A stretch of 46,468 nucleotides of DNA. Source: Myxococcota bacterium (GTDB taxonomy: Bacteria > Myxococcota_A > Polyangia > Polyangiales > Houyiibacteriaceae). Position numbers and translations under genes: made by a program. This document shows positions 1-7,403 of this stretch, piece by piece. Location: positions 1 through 46,468 of the forward strand of contig JALOQC010000091.1 of NCBI GenBank assembly GCA_025453555.1, written 5' to 3'. Position 1 is the stretch's first letter. Every line of letters begins with the position of its first letter. The notes below the pieces were generated by a model. The model did no database searches. It was not told where the DNA came from and saw only the letters and a list, made by a program, of their open reading frames with translations.

Positions 1-777
1 GACGTGCTCGGTCTGCGCACGACCGCGCGCCGCGACGGCGACTTCTACGTGCTCAACGGCGCGAAGATGTGGATCACGAACGGCGCGATCTCGAAGACCG
101 AGCTCGGCGACGCGTTCCTCGTCTACGCGCGCATGGAAGGCGCGTCGCGCAGCGAGCTGACGAGCTTCCTCGTCGAGAAGGGCACGCCCGGCTTCTCGCT
201 CGGTCAGAAGATCGAGGACAAGCTCGGCATGCGCGCGTCGCCGACCGCGGAGCTCGTCTTCGAGGACGCGCGGGTTCCGGCCGCGAACCGCGTCGGCGAA
301 GAGGGCACCGCGATGCTCCACATGATGCGCAACCTCGAGATCGAGCGCGTCACCCTCGCGGCCATGAGCCTCGGCATCGCGCGCCGCTCGATCGAGGTGA
401 TGAACGCGTACGCCAAGGAGCGGAAGAGCTTCGGCGAGCCGCTCAACCGCTACGGCCAGATCCAGCGGCACATCGCGGAGAGCTACGCGGAGTACATGGC
501 GGGCCGCGCGTACACCTACCAGGTCGCCTACGCGATGGACCTGCACAAGCCGGGACAACGCCTCGACACCGACGGCGTGAAGCTCTTCTGCTCGACGATG
601 GGCAAGAACGTGGCTGACCGCGCGATCCAGGTGCTCGGCGGCTACGGCTACACCGGCGAGTACAAGGTCGAGCGCCTCTGGCGCGACGCGAAGCTGCTCG
701 AGATCGGCGGCGGCACGATCGAGGCGCACCAGAAGAACATGACGCGCGATCTGGCGCGGCTCGACAAGCTGCGCTGA
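1..777 (+). CDS. Acyl-CoA dehydrogenase, C-terminal part (5' end outside window)
   Basis: FAD-dependent oxidation of an acyl-CoA to the enoyl-CoA. The gene is open at the left edge, so the N-terminal domain is missing; the GTG at position 4 is an internal codon. Visible are the middle-domain motif LNGAKMWITNG and the C-terminal helical domain ending in GYGYTGEYKVERLWRDAK. At the site of the catalytic Glu of medium-chain enzymes the sequence is EIGGGT, with Gly. Instead a Glu lies in NLEIERVTLA (codon at 343-345), where isovaleryl-CoA dehydrogenases carry their base. This points to the isovaleryl/branched-chain subgroup (leucine catabolism). Family certain, substrate inferred. Confidence 0.9.
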   Translation, partial: DVLGLRTTARRDGDFYVLNGAKMWITNGAISKTELGDAFLVYARMEGASRSELTSFLVEKGTPGFSLGQKIEDKLGMRASPTAELVFEDARVPAANRVGEEGTAMLHMMRNLEIERVTLAAMSLGIARRSIEVMNAYAKERKSFGEPLNRYGQIQRHIAESYAEYMAGRAYTYQVAYAMDLHKPGQRLDTDGVKLFCSTMGKNVADRAIQVLGGYGYTGEYKVERLWRDAKLLEIGGGTIEAHQKNMTRDLARLDKLR

Positions 778-836
778 GCACGCCCGTCACCTGACGTGGG
801 CTTGTCCGACGCCGCGCGCGGACCTCTGCTCGCGCC

Positions 837-1586
837 ATGAAGCGCGTCGCCGTCGTCACCGGTGGGAGCTGTGGGATCGGGCTCGCCCTCGTTCAGGGCC
901 TGGCCTCCGATCACGATCTGGTGATCGCGGCGTCGCGTGCGCCCGAGGCCTCCGAGGAGCTGGACCGCGCGATGCGGCAGAGCGGAGGGCGCATCCGCGG
1001 CGTCGCGGTCGATCTCGCGGACGAACCTTCGATCGCGGCGATGGCCTCCGCGATCGCGGAGATGGCGCCGCACGTCGACACGATCGTCAACGCAGCGGGA
1101 GTGCTCCACGACTCGGACGTGCAGCCGGAGAAGAAGCTCGAGCAGGTGGACGCCGCCTCGCTCGCGCGTGTGTTCGCGCTCAACGCGTTCGCGCCGCTCC
1201 TCGTGGCCAAACACCTCGCGCCGCTCTTCTTGCCGCCGCACGGCGAGAAGACGCGGCGTGTGATCGCGAACGTCTCTGCGAAGGTCGGCAGCATCGGCGA
1301 CAACCGGCTCGGTGGTTGGTACGCATACCGCGCGTCGAAGGCGGCGCAGAACATGACGACGCGAACGCTCGCGATCGAGCTGGCGCGCCGCGCGCCTTCG
1401 GTGATCGTGCTCGCGCTCCACCCCGGCACGGTGGCGACGCGGCTCTCCGAGCCATTCCGGAAGGGCGCGCCGCGCGTGCTCTCGCCAGCGGAGAGCGCCG
1501 CGCACTTGCTGGAGATCGTGCGCGCCGCGACCCCGGAGCAGTCGGGGAGGTTCTTCGCGTGGGACGGCGCGGAGCTCCCGTGGTGA
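837..1586 (+). CDS. Short-chain dehydrogenase/reductase, CsgA (C-factor)-like
   Basis: NAD(P)-dependent oxidoreductase of 249 aa, the usual classical-SDR size. It has the nucleotide-binding motif TGGSCGIG near the N-terminus, NAAG, and the active-site pair of Ser (in KVGSIGDNRLGG) and YRASK (Tyr-x3-Lys). The NRLGGWYAYRASKAA context is typical of the C-factor/CsgA subgroup known from Myxococcus development, but many members are ordinary reductases, so a signalling role is not implied. It starts 59 bp after the acyl-CoA dehydrogenase on the same strand and may be cotranscribed. The ATG start is supported by the Rossmann strand MKRVAVVTGG at the very N-terminus. Confidence 0.88.
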   Translation: MKRVAVVTGGSCGIGLALVQGLASDHDLVIAASRAPEASEELDRAMRQSGGRIRGVAVDLADEPSIAAMASAIAEMAPHVDTIVNAAGVLHDSDVQPEKKLEQVDAASLARVFALNAFAPLLVAKHLAPLFLPPHGEKTRRVIANVSAKVGSIGDNRLGGWYAYRASKAAQNMTTRTLAIELARRAPSVIVLALHPGTVATRLSEPFRKGAPRVLSPAESAAHLLEIVRAATPEQSGRFFAWDGAELPW

Positions 1587-1703
1587 CGCGCCGATCGACC
1601 TGACGTTCCGACCGCGGCGCACGACGAAGGAACCCCGCGATCTCACCGCGTCTCTTCGATCGCGTCCTTGGCGCGCGGCGAGAGGAGCGCGGCGAGCCGC
1701 CGA

Positions 1704-2333
1704 TCAGCGCCGCGAGGTCTTCTTCGCGGCCCGGGTGCGTTGGGACTTCGCGCGCCCGAGCAGGCCGCTCAGCGACGCGACGGTCGACTCGACGAGCGAG
1801 TCCTCGTCGCGCTTCGAGAGCCCTTTTCCCGCCAGCACGCCTTCCGCAGCCAAGCTCGCGAGCCCGTGCACGGTGGTCCAGCAGAGGCGCGCGAGCGCGT
1901 CGACGTCGAGGCCTCCGCCGTAACCGCTCGCGTGTGCGGCCGCCGCGAGCTCCGCGAGGGTGTCGCTCGTCTCTTTCGCTTCGAGGAGCGGCGCGTTCGG
2001 GTCGTGCACGTCGACGATCGCGCCTTGGAACATCACGCGGAAGTGCCCCACGTGATCGCGCGCGAAGCGCACGTACGCGACGCCCGATGCGTGCAGCGCG
2101 TCCATCGGATCGGCCTGCGCCGCCGCGGCCTGCCGCATCGCGGCGGTGAGCCCCGCGAAGCCTTCCGTCGCGATCGCGCGGAGGATGCCGTGGTGATCGC
2201 CGAAGTGGTGGTAGGGCGTCTGGTGGCTCACGCCGGCGCGGCGCGCGACCTCGCGGAAGCTCACCGCGCGCACGCCCTGCTCGGCGATCAGGTCGAGGCT
2301 CGCGTCGAGGATGGCGCGTCGGGCGTCGCTCAC
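1704..2333 (-). CDS. TetR/AcrR family transcriptional regulator (WHG-type C-terminus)
   Basis: Repressor of 209 aa with a GTG start. The N-terminal TetR helix-turn-helix reads FREVARRAGVSHQTPYHHF (about residues 25-45). The C-terminal ligand domain, with FARDHVGHFRVMFQG, resembles the WHG domain group. The C-terminus is basic (RTRAAKKTSRR). It is convergent with the SDR and divergent from the MBL-fold hydrolase operon at 2510. The region between contains a clear palindromic operator, so it probably autoregulates and may control the divergent operon. Ligand unknown. Confidence 0.9.
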   Translation of the reverse strand: MSDARRAILDASLDLIAEQGVRAVSFREVARRAGVSHQTPYHHFGDHHGILRAIATEGFAGLTAAMRQAAAAQADPMDALHASGVAYVRFARDHVGHFRVMFQGAIVDVHDPNAPLLEAKETSDTLAELAAAAHASGYGGGLDVDALARLCWTTVHGLASLAAEGVLAGKGLSKRDEDSLVESTVASLSGLLGRAKSQRTRAAKKTSRR

Positions 2334-2356
2334 CGAAGCAACCTCGCACGCGTCCT

Positions 2357-2407
2357 TGACACTGACAAGTCGTGCCGCTAGACAGTGTCACGTGACAGCG
2401 TCACAGG
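2357..2407. promoter_or_regulatory. Probable TetR operator between divergent genes
   Basis: Dyad-rich stretch just upstream of the TetR gene. It contains GACACTG (2359-2365) and its inverted partner CAGTGTC (2384-2390) separated by 18 bp. It also contains a perfect 12-bp palindrome TGTCACGTGACA (2387-2398), and a further TGACAGCGTCACA follows. A TTGACA hexamer lies at 2357-2362. The TGACA/TGTCA half-site architecture is typical of TetR-family operators. Assignment to the neighbouring regulator is inference from position. Confidence 0.6.
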
Positions 2408-2495
2408 TGGCCGAGCGCGCCACGGACGACGTCGTCACGGGCCGATCCGCCGCGTGAATCGCTGCGAAGACGGCCCCCTCACGCCCGCGCGAGCG

Positions 2496-2503
2496 GGAAG
2501 GAG
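2496..2503 (+). promoter_or_regulatory. Strong ribosome binding site fixing the start at 2510
   Basis: GGAAGGAG lies 6 nt before the ATG at 2510. It supports this start although the next 25 or so codons are encoded by a tandem repeat and form an unusually long N-region before the lipoprotein signal. Confidence 0.7.
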
Positions 2504-2509
2504 TCATCG

Positions 2510-4492
2510 ATGCTCGGTTCCGCAGGGCTCTGTTCGTTCGCGCGTCAGTTCGGTGCGCGCCACTCCGGTGCGCGTCACTCCGGTGCGCGTCACTCCGGCG
2601 CGCGTCACTCCGGCGCGCGTCCCAAGTCCTCGAGCGCGTTCTCGCTCGCGTTCACCCTCGCCCTCACGCTCGCGCTCTCGTGCGCGCACGTGCCGCCGCC
2701 GCGCCAGACCACGGAGCCACAGCGCGCGTACCTCGAGGCGATGCTCCGCCGCGATCCGTCGGGGGAGCCGCGCCTCGTCTTCCTCGCCCTCTCGCACTAC
2801 GGCGCGACCGGCCAGGCCTGGGAGGGGCTCGCGTTCTTCGAGTCGATCCTCGCCGCGCACGACGACCTCGATCCCACGATCCGCTCGCTCTACCAGGGCG
2901 CGATCGGCACGCTGCGCGCGCAGACCGCGGATCGGATCCCGCTGCTCCGCCGCATCGCGTGGGTGGAGCGCGGGCTCGGCGAGCTCGACGACGCGGTGCG
3001 CGCGACGAACGGCGAGGTCTACGTGCTGCGCTGGCTGCGCGCGCTCGTGGATGCGCAGCTCCCCGGCCGCTTCGAACGCGAGGACGAGGCCGTGCGCGAG
3101 CTCTCGTGGCTCGAAGAGAACGCCGCGCAGGCGCCCGCGCCCGGCATGCTGCGCGAGGTGCTCTACCAGCGCGCGTCGATCCATCGGCGCCGCGGCGAAG
3201 AGGATCGCGCGAACGCGTACCTCGCGCGGAGCGGCTACGCGGCGTTCGATCGACCGCACGCCCTCAACACCACCTTCACGCTCGGCGCCGAGAACGGCTT
3301 CTCGTTCGATCGCCCGCAGATCGTCGAGCTCGTGCCGGACCGCGTGTACCAAGCGCGCGGCTTCGACTTCATGGAGTACTACTTCGTGCGCTCCGCCGAC
3401 GGCACGGAGCTGCTCGCGATCGACGCCGGATCACGCGACGTGGCGGCCGAGCGCGCGGTGACCGCGTTGCGCGCGGCCCATCCGGAGCTGCCGCCGATCA
3501 CCGCAGTGCTGATCACGCACTCGCACTGGGATCACGTCGGTGGGCACGGCTACTTCCGTCGCCTCGAGCCGGCGCCGCGCTTCTACGCGAGCGCGCGATC
3601 GGCCGAGCAGCTCGAGCGACAGGAGGGCAACGGCGGTCCGTACCAGCGCTGGTGGGGTCGACGTTTTCGCGTCGGTGCGGTCACCGACTTTCGCGCGGAC
3701 GTCGCGATCGGGGAGCCGACGGAGGTGGTCTTCGGCGGCACCCGCGTCTCGCTCGTACCTTCGCCGGGCGGCGAGACGCGCGACGCGCTCCTCGTGCACT
3801 TGCCGGACGAGAGCGTGCTCTTCGGAGGCGACTTCATCATGCCGTACCTCGGCGCGCCGCACGCCGAAGAGGGAAGCCCGCGCGGTCTGCTCGACGCGAT
3901 CGCGATCGTGCGCGAGATGGCGCCACGCCACGTCTTCCACGGTCACGAGGGCATCAACCGACTCTTTCCGGACGTGGCGACGCTCGACGCGGTGCACGCG
4001 CCGCTCGGTTGGCTCGCGGACGAGACGGAGCGCCTGCTCGCGGAGGGGCTCCCGCGCGCGGAGCTGCAGCACCGCAACCTGATCCCGGACGACCTGCCGC
4101 CCGCGGCGCGGCTCCCGTACCTCGTGATCCGCGAGCACTTCGTGAACCGCCTCACGGACCTGCGGCGTGGCTATTGGTCCGAGCCCTTCGACGGCGGCGA
4201 CACGCTGACCTCGCGCGAGCTCGGCACGCTCTTCACCCACTACGCGGGGCTCTCGCGGAGCGCGCGCTTGGGGATGGTGGAGCGCATGATCGACGCCGGC
4301 GATCACGAGCTGGCGCTGCGCTGCGTCGGGTGGCTCGAGCCGCATCACCCGAACGATCCCGAGCTGGCCGCCCTGCGACGGCGCGTCCTGCTCGCGTTGG
4401 TCGAGCGCTACCAGAACGTCGATGCGTTCAAGTTCATCTGGTACGGCGGCGCGGCGGGCCTCGAGCTCGGCCCGGAAGGCGGGGCGCCGTGA
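2510..4492 (+). CDS. MBL-fold metallo-hydrolase lipoprotein (alkylsulfatase-like)
   Basis: 660 aa. The N-terminus has a basic, repeat-encoded region (GARHS x4), a hydrophobic stretch and a lipobox-like LALSC at about residue 61, so it is probably a lipoprotein. The metallo-beta-lactamase core begins near residue 290. Zinc ligands visible are H337, H339, D341 and H342 in THSHWDHVGG, an Asp in LFGGDF and a His in VFHGHEG. The usual His after strand 7 is replaced by PSPGGETRD, as in alkyl/aryl sulfatase-type MBL proteins. The C-terminal part is helical, as in the BDS1/SdsA group. The first roughly 230 mature residues are not recognised. It is the first gene of a GTGA-coupled trio with a membrane protein and a sigma factor. 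Substrate unknown. Confidence 0.82.
   Translation: MLGSAGLCSFARQFGARHSGARHSGARHSGARHSGARPKSSSAFSLAFTLALTLALSCAHVPPPRQTTEPQRAYLEAMLRRDPSGEPRLVFLALSHYGATGQAWEGLAFFESILAAHDDLDPTIRSLYQGAIGTLRAQTADRIPLLRRIAWVERGLGELDDAVRATNGEVYVLRWLRALVDAQLPGRFEREDEAVRELSWLEENAAQAPAPGMLREVLYQRASIHRRRGEEDRANAYLARSGYAAFDRPHALNTTFTLGAENGFSFDRPQIVELVPDRVYQARGFDFMEYYFVRSADGTELLAIDAGSRDVAAERAVTALRAAHPELPPITAVLITHSHWDHVGGHGYFRRLEPAPRFYASARSAEQLERQEGNGGPYQRWWGRRFRVGAVTDFRADVAIGEPTEVVFGGTRVSLVPSPGGETRDALLVHLPDESVLFGGDFIMPYLGAPHAEEGSPRGLLDAIAIVREMAPRHVFHGHEGINRLFPDVATLDAVHAPLGWLADETERLLAEGLPRAELQHRNLIPDDLPPAARLPYLVIREHFVNRLTDLRRGYWSEPFDGGDTLTSRELGTLFTHYAGLSRSARLGMVERMIDAGDHELALRCVGWLEPHHPNDPELAALRRRVLLALVERYQNVDAFKFIWYGGAAGLELGPEGGAP
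2551..2625. repeat. 15-bp tandem repeat inside the 5' end of the MBL-fold gene
   Basis: Four full and one partial copy of a 15-bp unit (CGGTGCGCGTCACTC and one-base variants). It is translated as repeated Gly-Ala-Arg-His-Ser. As 15 is a multiple of three, copy-number change would lengthen or shorten the N-terminus without a frameshift. Confidence 0.85.
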
Positions 4493-5151
4493 GGGCACGT
4501 GCGGGGTCGATGCGTGCGGCTTCGATGCGCGCGAGGTCGATGCGCGCGGGGTCGACGTGCGGCGCGCTCGTCGTATGGCTCGCGCTCGCGACCCCGACGA
4601 GCCTCGGCGCGCAGACCGCGCCCGTCGAAGCGAGCGACACCTCCGCGATCGCGCCGCTCGATTCACTCGAAACGCGCGACGCCACGCGCGATCTCGAGAT
4701 CGACCTCGAGCTCGTGCTCGCCGACGCGACGACACGCGCGCGTCGCTGGCATCGTGCGTGGGCGATCACCTTCGCGCTCGGCCTCGCCGCGCAGGGCGTG
4801 CTCATCGGCGTCGCGTCGAGCCGCGACGAGCGCATCGCGAACCTGCTCGGCCTCATCCCGCCGATCACGGGCCTCACGATCCAGCTCGCCACGCCGCTCG
4901 CCGCGCTCGGGGGACCCGAGCCGAACGAGCCCCCGGAGATCACGCTCCAACGCTACGCGCGCTCCGAGCGCGAGAAGCGCAACTGGTTCGCCCACGTCGG
5001 GCCCATCTTCCTGAACCTCGCGGTCGCGGCGCTCCAGCTCTTCGTCGCCGATCGCCCGGTCACCGCGGGCCTGCAGGTCGGGATCGGCGTGACGCTCTCG
5101 CAGACCCAGCTCTGGACCTCGCCCCGCGTCGCCACGCGAGCCTCGCCGTGA
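4489..5151 (+). CDS. Small membrane or secreted protein of unknown function
   Basis: 220 aa from the GTG at 4489, which overlaps the preceding stop as GTGA, so translation is likely coupled. ATGs at 4510 and just after are alternatives; the first 20 codons are themselves repetitive (SMRA repeats). A signal peptide ends near SLGAQT. The body has hydrophobic segments AWAITFALGLAAQGVLIG, ITGLTIQLATPLAALGG and GPIFLNLAVAALQLFVAD, which look like three membrane helices. No family is recognised. It sits directly before a sigma-factor gene, where an anti-sigma gene is often found, but no anti-sigma motif is visible, so that role is only a possibility. Confidence 0.6.
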   Translation: MRARAGSMRAASMRARSMRAGSTCGALVVWLALATPTSLGAQTAPVEASDTSAIAPLDSLETRDATRDLEIDLELVLADATTRARRWHRAWAITFALGLAAQGVLIGVASSRDERIANLLGLIPPITGLTIQLATPLAALGGPEPNEPPEITLQRYARSEREKRNWFAHVGPIFLNLAVAALQLFVADRPVTAGLQVGIGVTLSQTQLWTSPRVATRASP

Positions 5152-5642
5152 TCGGAGCGAGCGCGCCGTCGGCTCGCGTGACGTTCGACCGCCACGCGGT
5201 TCGACGCTTGAACGAGCTCTTGGTCGACTACGCACGTCGTCGGGTTCGCGCCGACGAGGTCGACGACGTGGTCCAAGCGACGTGGGCGGCGGCCCTCCGC
5301 GGCGGACACGACGGGCGCGGGACGCTCGAAGGGTACCTGCTCGGGATCCTGCGCCGTCGCATCGTGGATCGGTACCGCGAGCGCTCGCGGGCTCGTGCGC
5401 TCGCGTTCGAGCCAGCCGAGCCGCACGACGCGCAGCGCGCGAGCGAGGCACGGGCCGAGCTCGCGCGGGTGTCGGCGGACTGGCACCACCTGCCCCCGCG
5501 CGAAGCACGCGCGCTCGAGCTCATCTCGGTCGACGAGCACGATCACGAAGAAGCGGCCGAGGAGCTCGGCGTCTCGCGGGTACACTTCCGCGTGCTGGTC
5601 CATCGCGCGCGGGCGCGGCTGCGCGCGCGAACGAATCGCTGA
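5148..5642 (+). CDS. ECF-type RNA polymerase sigma factor
   Basis: 164 aa from a GTG at 5148 that overlaps the upstream stop as GTGA. Region 2 is visible as DEVDDVVQATWAAAL followed by GYLLGILRRRIVDRYRER (core binding and -10 recognition). Region 4 is visible as LPPREARALELISVDEHDHEEAAEELGVS... VLVHRARARLR, a helix-turn-helix for -35 recognition. There is no long C-terminal extension. It is the third gene of the MBL-fold/membrane protein/sigma operon, suggesting that the first two are regulators or targets of an envelope response. A GTG at 5178 is an alternative start. Confidence 0.85.
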   Translation: MIGASAPSARVTFDRHAVRRLNELLVDYARRRVRADEVDDVVQATWAAALRGGHDGRGTLEGYLLGILRRRIVDRYRERSRARALAFEPAEPHDAQRASEARAELARVSADWHHLPPREARALELISVDEHDHEEAAEELGVSRVHFRVLVHRARARLRARTNR

Positions 5643-5654
5643 GGGTGCTCAGCG
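5637..5654. terminator. Hairpin covering both convergent stop codons
   Basis: CGCTGAG-GGTG-CTCAGCG: a perfect 7-bp stem with a 4-nt loop. It contains the TGA of the sigma gene (5640-5642) and the TGA of the opposite-strand DUF2461 gene (5649-5651). There is no U-tract, so termination is possible but not certain. Confidence 0.45.
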
Positions 5655-6518
5655 TCGCCGTCCGCCTCCCCACCGAACCTCGGGTGGGATCTCGCTCGGG
5701 CCGACGTGGGCGTGCAACCAACGCGCGAGCGCGTCGCCCGCCGCCCATCCCTCGGCGGCGAGGCTCGCCGCGCGTCGTGTGTGGAGCGCGCGCGACGGGG
5801 CGAAGGTGCGACCGACCGCGAGCGCTTTGCCACCGAGCACCAACGCGTTTGGACCGTCCGTGCGGTCGGCGCTCCGCGCGCGCGGTGAGGTGTGCGCCGC
5901 CTCGCCCGTTCGGCTCGCGCCGAGCTCCGCCGCCTCGTCGAGCGCGCGTCGCAACGAGGCGAACGCGCTCGGCTCGGCGACGGCGGCTTTCAGCCGTCGC
6001 ACTTGGTCGCGCGCCATGTCGTGGAAACCGCGCGCGACGTACAGCCCACGCGCGCTCAGCTCGGCGTACCAACCGACCGAATCGCCGGGCACCTCGTACA
6101 CCACGCCGTAGCAGGTGGTCTTGTAGGGCGGGGCGTCGGGCCGAAATCGTCGGCTGTTGTGCGGACGAAAGAGGCGCACCGCGCCGCCGCGCTCGGCCGC
6201 CCACTCGCTCAAGAGCGCGGTGAGCGGCGCGCGGACGTCGTGCTCGTACACGTCTCGGTAGGCCTCGAAGGTGTCGCGGTGGTTGTGCTTCTCGAGCGCC
6301 ACGAAGAGCTCGAAGGCGCGGGGACCGAACCCTCGGAACGAATCCACGGCCACCTCTCCGCTGGCAGGCGTCGTGCGTCGCGGCCGAGCGGGCCCGTGCC
6401 CCGGCGTCTCGGACTCCGACTTCGAGTCCTCGGTGCTCTCGGGCGCCGATTTCGAGTCCTCGGCGCTCTGCGCACGTCGTCGATTCGCCTTCGCACCACT
6501 CGCTCCACTCTTCGTCAT
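5649..6518 (-). CDS. DUF2461 family protein
   Basis: 289 aa. The first 50 or so residues are a low-complexity basic/Ser-rich region. The rest matches the DUF2461 (TIGR02453-type) family: GFGPRAFELFVALEKHNHRDTF, then FRPHNSRRFRPDAPPYKT, and later GLYVARGFHDMARDQVRRL. Function of the family is unknown. The ATG at 6516-6518 was chosen because upstream codons lack a start with comparable context. It diverges from a TetR regulator with 66 bp between the start codons. Confidence 0.82.
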   Translation of the reverse strand: MTKSGASGAKANRRRAQSAEDSKSAPESTEDSKSESETPGHGPARPRRTTPASGEVAVDSFRGFGPRAFELFVALEKHNHRDTFEAYRDVYEHDVRAPLTALLSEWAAERGGAVRLFRPHNSRRFRPDAPPYKTTCYGVVYEVPGDSVGWYAELSARGLYVARGFHDMARDQVRRLKAAVAEPSAFASLRRALDEAAELGASRTGEAAHTSPRARSADRTDGPNALVLGGKALAVGRTFAPSRALHTRRAASLAAEGWAAGDALARWLHAHVGPSEIPPEVRWGGGRRR

Positions 6519-6572
6519 GTCGAGCCTCCCGCGCGACCTACGCGTCGTTTCGATACATCTTGTGTCATTACG

Positions 6573-6579
6573 AAAGGAG
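6573..6579 (+). promoter_or_regulatory. Ribosome binding site selecting a TTG start
   Basis: AAAGGAG lies 5 nt before the TTG at 6585-6587, the only well-placed start for the TetR gene; the next candidates (GTGs from 6621) lack a comparable site. The region also holds a TTTCG...CGAAA dyad (6548-6552 and 6571-6575) that could be an operator. Confidence 0.6.
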
Positions 6580-6584
6580 TCAAG

Positions 6585-7196
6585 TTGTCTCCAAACGTCC
6601 CGCGCTCCGCGGTACGGTGCGCCGTGGATCGGCGAGTCGAGCAGAGTCGAGAGCGCGCGGTGGAGGCGGGACGCGCCTTGCTCCTGGAAGGCGGGATCGC
6701 GGCGGTGACCCACCTCGAGGTCGCGCGACGCAGCGGCCTCGGACGCCGCACCGTCTATCGGCACTTCCCCGATCGGAGCTCGCTGCTCTACGGAGTCCTC
6801 GCGACCGCGCGATTCCCGGGCGCTTCGTGGACGGGGGCGCTCGACGCCGATCTGCGCACCTTCCTGCACGCGCTGCGCGTCGCGTTGAACCGCGGACCGC
6901 TCGCGTTCGTCATCGCGACGCTCGTCGAGGCCTCCACCGTCGATCCGGAGCTCGCGACGCTGCGGGCACGGCTGATCGACGAGGGCTGCCGTCCGCTGCG
7001 CGAGCTCCTCGAACACGCGCGCGCCGAGCTCCCGACCGACCTCGACGTCGACGCTGCGCAAGCCGCGCTCGAAGGGCCGCTCTTCTATCGCGCGATCGTG
7101 CGAGGCGAGCCGATCCCGCGTCGCGTGGTGGACGACGTGGTCGCGGCGTTCATGCGCGACCCGCCGCGTCGCGCGGCGCGGGCTCGTCGTGCGTGA
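6585..7196 (+). CDS. TetR family transcriptional regulator
   Basis: 203 aa from the TTG at 6585. The helix-turn-helix is LEVARRSGLGRRTVYRHFPD (about residues 42-61), preceded by the helix EQSRERAVEAGRALLLEGG. The C-terminal domain is of the TetR_C type with PLFYRAIVRGEP near the end. It is divergent from the DUF2461 gene, which is the likeliest target together with itself. Ligand unknown. Short Ala/Arg-rich tail. Confidence 0.85.
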   Translation: MSPNVPRSAVRCAVDRRVEQSRERAVEAGRALLLEGGIAAVTHLEVARRSGLGRRTVYRHFPDRSSLLYGVLATARFPGASWTGALDADLRTFLHALRVALNRGPLAFVIATLVEASTVDPELATLRARLIDEGCRPLRELLEHARAELPTDLDVDAAQAALEGPLFYRAIVRGEPIPRRVVDDVVAAFMRDPPRRAARARRA

Positions 7197-7403
7197 CGTC
7201 TCCGCGGATTGACCGAACGCGTACGGTTCCGCGCTTCCCGCTTCGCGGCCGGGCACGACGGACACCCCGCTCGTGCTCACCGCGCGCGGCGCGGAGGACG
7301 ACGGTCGCACGACGCGCGTGACGCAGCGCATCGGCGAGGCCGAGCTCGATCTCGGCGCTCACGAAGTGCGCGAGCCGTCGTATGTGCGTCGTACCCTGCC
7401 GCG

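Noticed and set aside
837..1586. Calling the SDR a true C-signal (csgA) gene
   Set aside because: It has the subgroup motif but full catalytic residues and no developmental neighbours; many paralogues exist in myxobacteria.
2680..4488. Long Arg/Pro-rich open frame antiparallel in phase to the MBL-fold gene
   Set aside because: Its composition (Arg-Ala-Arg runs) is that of a shifted frame of a GC-rich gene; only the part after 4489 is sense-like.
4489..5151. Calling the membrane protein an anti-sigma factor
   Set aside because: Position is suggestive but no zinc-binding anti-sigma or RsiW-type motif is present, and it precedes rather than follows the sigma gene.
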